9,514 nucleotides of DNA, from assembly GCA_002421845.1 (NCBI GenBank), contig DISL01000092.1:1-9514 (forward strand), given 5' to 3'. Of this stretch, positions 5,571 to 9,514 are shown piece by piece. Source of the stretch: Epsilonproteobacteria bacterium UBA6211. GTDB lineage: Bacteria > Campylobacterota > Campylobacteria > Campylobacterales > Arcobacteraceae. The position numbers and the translations under genes were made by a program. Positions within the stretch are counted from its first letter, which is position 1; every line of letters begins with the position of its first letter. A model generated the notes under the pieces. That model saw nothing but the letters and a program-made list of their open reading frames with translations. It searched no databases and was not told the DNA's origin.

Positions 5571-7355
5571 GGCTAGGTTTCTAGGCATATCCACATCATT
5601 GCCTAATCTTATACTAATTTCTTGCGATAGAAGCTGTAAAGCTACCAACATCTCAAAAAACTCAAGCATATAATGGTCTGTTTTACTTATTTGTATAAAA
5701 TCGTCCGCAAGATCAAAAGGTAATGCACTTATAGAACAAATCGTACTATCCCTTGCACTTAGTTCTTCCACGTTTGATTTTATTTTATCATAAAGAAGAT
5801 TTTGAGGCATAAGTGCAATAGTAAAAAGCTCAGGGTCGGCTAGAGCTATAGGACCATGTTTCATTTCACCTGCTGGATACCCTTCTGCGTGAAGATAGCT
5901 TATCTCTTTTAGTTTCAAAGCACCCTCTAGAGCAAGTGGATAAAATACGTCACGACCTATAAAGAAAAATCCGTGACCGTGTAAGTATCTTTTTGATAGA
6001 CGCTTACATTTTTCATGCAATGAACTAGGTACTTTTAGGATTTTAGGTACGCTTCTTAGTGTTAAAAGTTCTTTTTGCATCAATTCTTCACTAATTGTAT
6101 TTCTTGTTTTTCCGATATAAAGTGCCAACATCCAAAGAACCAACGTTTGGGTAGTAAATGCTTTTGTACTTGCAACCCCTTTTTCAATACCTGCACGAGT
6201 TAGAAGTGTGACATCTGCAAGTCTTGTGATTGAGCTATTATCTACGTTACAAACCGCTAGAGTTTTTAGTCCTGCATTTTTTGCCATTTTTAATGCTTCT
6301 AGGGTATCTGCCGTTTCACCGCTTTGAGATATAACTACAAATAGAGTGTTTTTCTCAAGTAAAGGCTCTTTGTATCTAAATTCACTTGCTATCTCAACGG
6401 AACATCTCATTTTTCCAAGACGCTCTATAAGGTAGCTTCCCGTAAGTCCTGCATGGTAGCTTGTACCACATGCACAAATTTTGATGTCGCTAATACCTTC
6501 AAAGAAATTTGCATTTATCTCATCAAAAGAGGTAGTAGAGTCTTTTATACGCCCTAGCATACAATCACTTGCAACATCGCTTTGTTCGTAAATCTCTTTT
6601 TCCATAAAAAATCTAAAACCGTTTTTTTGAGCAAGTTGTTTTGATGTTTGTAGTTTTGCCCATATAGGTTTTCTTTGGTTGTAAAATATAACTCCGCTTG
6701 AACTTACTTCACCGAAATCACCGTCTTCAAGATAAGCAACTTCCCCCGCATACCCTATCAAAGGAGCATCACTACTAGCAAAAAACATCTCGTCGTTACT
6801 TTTACCTATTATCATAGGTGAGCCGTGTTTTGCGAAGAAGATTTTGTTTTGTTCACTTTTTGTTATAAGAAGTATTGCATAAGCACCTTCTAGCTCATCT
6901 ATGGTTTTTTCAAAAGCATCTTTTGCATTGTTGGAGATATTGTAGTGTTTTTCAAAAGTATGTACGATTACTTCAGTATCAGTTTGGCTTAAAAACTCAA
7001 CACCTTCAGCCATCAAAGACTCTTTTAATTCTTTATAATTTTCTATGATACCGTTGTGAACTACAAAAGAGTATTGCCCTAAGTGTGGGTGAGCGTTTAT
7101 CTCTGTCGGTTTACCGTGTGTTGCCCATCTTGTATGACCGATACCTACAGGTGTAAGTTGACAATTAGTACAGTTTTGATTTACTTTTTCTTCAAGATTT
7201 ACTAGTTTACCTACTGCTTTATATACTTCGATATTTTCACTACCCAAAAGTGCTATGCCGGCACTATCGTAACCTCTGTATTCAAGCTCTTTAAGACCGT
7301 CTATTAAAAACTTTTTTGTATCTTTTTGCCCTATATATCCTACTATGCCACACAT
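5550..7355 (-). CDS. glmS: Glutamine-fructose-6-phosphate aminotransferase (isomerizing)
   Basis: GlmS converts fructose 6-phosphate and glutamine to glucosamine 6-phosphate and glutamate, the first step to UDP-GlcNAc for peptidoglycan and lipopolysaccharide. The 601 residues fit the family (E. coli has 609). The class II glutaminase domain opens with MCGIVGYIG, whose Cys2 is the nucleophile, followed by YRGYDSAG, GHTRWATHG and NGIIENY. Two SIS domains follow, with CGTSYHAG (296-303), SQSGETADT (343-351) and STKAF (396-400), then EISYLHAEGYPAGEMKHGP with His500 expected to help ring opening. The C-terminus LAKSVTVE is the conserved tail, Lys596 being the expected Schiff-base lysine. AAGGA lies about 7 bases before the ATG, within the end of the upstream c-di-GMP gene, which it overlaps by 13 bases. 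No glmS ribozyme leader could fit here. Its 3' end forms part of a terminator hairpin. Confidence 0.98.
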   Translation of the reverse strand: MCGIVGYIGQKDTKKFLIDGLKELEYRGYDSAGIALLGSENIEVYKAVGKLVNLEEKVNQNCTNCQLTPVGIGHTRWATHGKPTEINAHPHLGQYSFVVHNGIIENYKELKESLMAEGVEFLSQTDTEVIVHTFEKHYNISNNAKDAFEKTIDELEGAYAILLITKSEQNKIFFAKHGSPMIIGKSNDEMFFASSDAPLIGYAGEVAYLEDGDFGEVSSSGVIFYNQRKPIWAKLQTSKQLAQKNGFRFFMEKEIYEQSDVASDCMLGRIKDSTTSFDEINANFFEGISDIKICACGTSYHAGLTGSYLIERLGKMRCSVEIASEFRYKEPLLEKNTLFVVISQSGETADTLEALKMAKNAGLKTLAVCNVDNSSITRLADVTLLTRAGIEKGVASTKAFTTQTLVLWMLALYIGKTRNTISEELMQKELLTLRSVPKILKVPSSLHEKCKRLSKRYLHGHGFFFIGRDVFYPLALEGALKLKEISYLHAEGYPAGEMKHGPIALADPELFTIALMPQNLLYDKIKSNVEELSARDSTICSISALPFDLADDFIQISKTDHYMLEFFEMLVALQLLSQEISIRLGNDVDMPRNLAKSVTVE

Positions 7356-9514
7356 TCGTTATCCTTTTTTAATAGCTCTATAAATTCTATTGCACTTACC
7401 GGTTTTGAGAAGTAATACCCCTGATAATAATCACACCCTTCGTTTCTTAAAAATTCTAATTGTTCTTTTGTCTCTACGCCTTCAGCTAAAACTTTGAGAT
7501 TTAGGGTTTTTGCCATCGATATTATTGCTTTGGTGATTTGTCTATCGTCACTATTTTGAGTAACGCCTTCAATGAAACTTTGATCGATTTTTAGTATATC
7601 AAGGGGTAGTTTTTTGAGATAAGACAAAGATGAATACCCTGTACCGAAATCATCAAGTGAAATCATAAAACCGCTATCTTTTACTGAATTGAGTATATTT
7701 ATAGCATCTTTAATGTCTTTAATAAAAATCGACTCAGTTACCTCTATCCCTAGATTTTTTGGGTGTATGTTAAACATACGAAGAGTATCTAAAAGATTTT
7801 CTTTAAATGTTAAATCGCCTAGTTCTAAACTTGAGATATTTACCGAAAGTTTAAATCTATTATCGCATAAAGTTAAGAATTTCCCTAAATCTTTACAGCT
7901 TTGTTTTATTACAAATTGACTAATACCTGTTATTAGACCTCTTTCTTCTGCTAACGGTATAAAGTCTTTCGGTGATATAAGTTTTGATTCATAATGCCAT
8001 CTTACCAAACTTTCTGCACCTATTATTTTGCCTGTGTTTATATCTATTTGGGGTTGATATAGTACAACAAATTCATCTTTTAAAATAGATTCTTGAAGAT
8101 TTGACGAAAAAGCAAGATTTTGTCTTGCCATAAGTGTAAGTTCGTTGTTATAAAATCTAAATTTACCTTTTCCTTCACGTTTTGCAAGATATAGTGCAGC
8201 ATCTGCGTGTTGAAGTAGTGTTTGAGCATCAGTTGCATTATTTGGATAGGTTGCAATACCTATAGATGCACTTAAATATACCGTTACGTTATTGCTTAAT
8301 ACATAAGATGTATTTATTCTTGCTAGTAGGTTATCTGCTATCAAAGCACAATCTTCTTGATGCTCAATATCTTCTAGTAAAATACCAAACTCATCACCGC
8401 TAAGTCTAGCTATAAAATCAGACTCTTTTACTATCTCTTTTAGATGATTTGCTATTAAAATCAAAATTTCATCACCTATACTATGCCCAAAGCTATCATT
8501 TATATCTTTAAATCTATCAAGACCCAAAACAAGTAAGGCAGTTTTTTGATGTTTTCTATTTGCTTTTGAAATAGCTTGACCTATCTGGTCTTGAAGTGAT
8601 ATTTTATTAGGCAATCCTGTCAATATATCGTGATGGGCGATATAGTGGATTTTGTCTTGCATCGCTTTTTTTTCCGTAATATCAGTGAGAAGACAATGTG
8701 TAAATATCTTTTTTGAAAGAGGGTCGTAAGATGTTTTTCCGTTTACTTCTATTGTTTTAATGCCGTTGTGTTTTGTAACAAATTCAAATACTTTATGCTT
8801 AACTTCACCGTCTAGTAAGAATTTATTGAAACTTTCATGTAACATTTTATAGTGTTCAGGATTGAGATAATCGCCTATAAATTTACCGAATACTTCATCT
8901 TTCTCATAACCGCTAAATGCTATCCAAGCTCTATTTACCTCTATGATATTACCGTGTTCATCAAGACTTTGATATGGCAAAGGGGCATTGTCAAAAAGAT
9001 TTTTAAACCTTGCTTCATTTTCAATAATTGATTTTTGCATATTTTTAAGGGCTGTAATATCCTCTTTTATAGCAACAAAGTGTGTTATCTCATCTGTTTC
9101 ATCTATAATAGGGGTAATTGTAAGTCGTTCATTATAAAGTGTTCCGTCTTTTTTCTTATTGACTATCTCACCTTTGAAACTTTTTTTAGATAGGATTGTA
9201 TTCCATAAAATCTCGTAAAACTCTTTTGTCTGAAGTCCTGAACCTATTAAATCTTTAGGCTTTTTACCTATTATCTCTTTTATCTCATATCCTGTGAGGT
9301 CTTCAAAAGCGTGATTACACCATTTTATTATGGCATAAATATCAGTTATCACGACAGCATTTGCGGATGAACGAAGAGCAATATCAAGGAGTCTCAACTC
9401 TTCATCTTGTTTTTTTATTATTTCAAGTTCGTAGTTTTTCTGTTTTACCGTTTGAGATAATAGCTCTATTTTTTTGCTTTGGATTGATTTTAAAATATCA
9501 TGTCTTGTTATAAT
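7343..9514 (-). CDS. CBS-PAS-PAS-GGDEF-EAL cyclic-di-GMP turnover protein, N-terminus beyond right edge
   Basis: A cyclic-di-GMP enzyme with sensory domains; 723 residues are visible and the frame is open to base 9514. A TTG at 9397 could be mistaken for a start, but the 39 codons before it are open and begin IITRHDILKSI, typical of the end of a CBS domain, then a charged coiled coil. Counting from the TTG, PAS 1 spans about 5-115 and PAS 2 about 128-245, each ending in an E-D-I-T or T-D-I-T linker. The GGDEF domain (250-420) has FKDINDSFGHSIGDE and SGDEF (333-337); the allosteric RxxD is KESD. The EAL domain (425-675) keeps the expected set: E462 (as ESL), N519, E552/E555, D582-D583, K603, E639 and Q659. 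I infer a phosphodiesterase that may retain cyclase activity. No membrane segment is visible. It precedes glmS with a 13-base overlap. Confidence 0.93.
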   Translation of the reverse strand: MITRHDILKSIQSKKIELLSQTVKQKNYELEIIKKQDEELRLLDIALRSSANAVVITDIYAIIKWCNHAFEDLTGYEIKEIIGKKPKDLIGSGLQTKEFYEILWNTILSKKSFKGEIVNKKKDGTLYNERLTITPIIDETDEITHFVAIKEDITALKNMQKSIIENEARFKNLFDNAPLPYQSLDEHGNIIEVNRAWIAFSGYEKDEVFGKFIGDYLNPEHYKMLHESFNKFLLDGEVKHKVFEFVTKHNGIKTIEVNGKTSYDPLSKKIFTHCLLTDITEKKAMQDKIHYIAHHDILTGLPNKISLQDQIGQAISKANRKHQKTALLVLGLDRFKDINDSFGHSIGDEILILIANHLKEIVKESDFIARLSGDEFGILLEDIEHQEDCALIADNLLARINTSYVLSNNVTVYLSASIGIATYPNNATDAQTLLQHADAALYLAKREGKGKFRFYNNELTLMARQNLAFSSNLQESILKDEFVVLYQPQIDINTGKIIGAESLVRWHYESKLISPKDFIPLAEERGLITGISQFVIKQSCKDLGKFLTLCDNRFKLSVNISSLELGDLTFKENLLDTLRMFNIHPKNLGIEVTESIFIKDIKDAINILNSVKDSGFMISLDDFGTGYSSLSYLKKLPLDILKIDQSFIEGVTQNSDDRQITKAIISMAKTLNLKVLAEGVETKEQLEFLRNEGCDYYQGYYFSKPVSAIEFIELLKKDNECVA

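Noticed and set aside
7356..7420. A glmS ribozyme or riboswitch upstream of glmS
   Set aside because: The upstream DNA is the coding end of the EAL domain; there is no leader, and this ribozyme class is typical of Gram-positive bacteria.
7689..7919. Plus-strand open frame inside the EAL-coding region
   Set aside because: It is antisense to the conserved EAL motifs, so it is a shadow frame.
9395..9397. TTG as the start codon of the GGDEF-EAL protein
   Set aside because: The frame upstream is open to the window edge with convincing coding content (CBS end, coiled coil), and a start here would break a helix leading into PAS 1.

Overview
The window is AT-rich, densely packed bacterial DNA. It most likely comes from a Campylobacterota (Epsilonproteobacteria) chromosome, possibly near the Sulfurimonas/Sulfurospirillum/Arcobacter groups. 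This rests on the character of the proteins (an unusual MetK variant, a short ThiE between accD and rlmH, a DksA of the Campylobacter type), the A/T-dominated promoters of the form AAATATAAT with weak -35 boxes, and short intergenic gaps. I cannot fix the genus by reading alone.

Layout, left to right. Positions 1-158 (-) hold the N-terminal part of a DksA-family regulator, cut by the left edge and preceded by its own promoter. A leftward run occupies 281-3473: metK, accD, a short thiE-like gene and rlmH. The accD/thiE and thiE/rlmH junctions are 4-base ATGA overlaps, so those three genes look translationally coupled. metK is 72 bp upstream of accD, across a gap that holds an octamer tandem repeat. 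At 3474-3582 a compact divergent promoter region drives metK leftward and, rightward, a two-gene unit: a YqiA-like alpha/beta-hydrolase and a membrane-anchored TPR protein of unknown function. That unit converges on glmS at a perfect 11-bp inverted repeat (5543-5570) lying over the last glmS codons, a probable shared terminator. From 5550 to the right edge, leftward, lie glmS and, 13 bp overlapping upstream of it, a large c-di-GMP turnover protein. The latter has no start in the window: its frame runs open to base 9514, and the residues at the edge look like the end of a CBS domain, giving CBS - coiled coil - PAS - PAS - GGDEF - EAL.

Functionally these are housekeeping genes: SAM synthesis, malonyl-CoA formation, thiamine phosphate synthesis, 23S rRNA methylation, a transcription factor of the stringent response and amino-sugar synthesis for the cell wall. 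They are joined by one signalling protein and one uncharacterised TPR protein. I see no mobile element, CRISPR array, tRNA, rRNA or defence system. The most notable points are the coupling of glmS to a c-di-GMP enzyme, the terminator hairpin built from catalytic glmS codons, the intergenic octamer repeats, the shortened ThiE, the variant MetK motifs and the uncharacterised TPR protein. I do not think the window contains a clearly new system.
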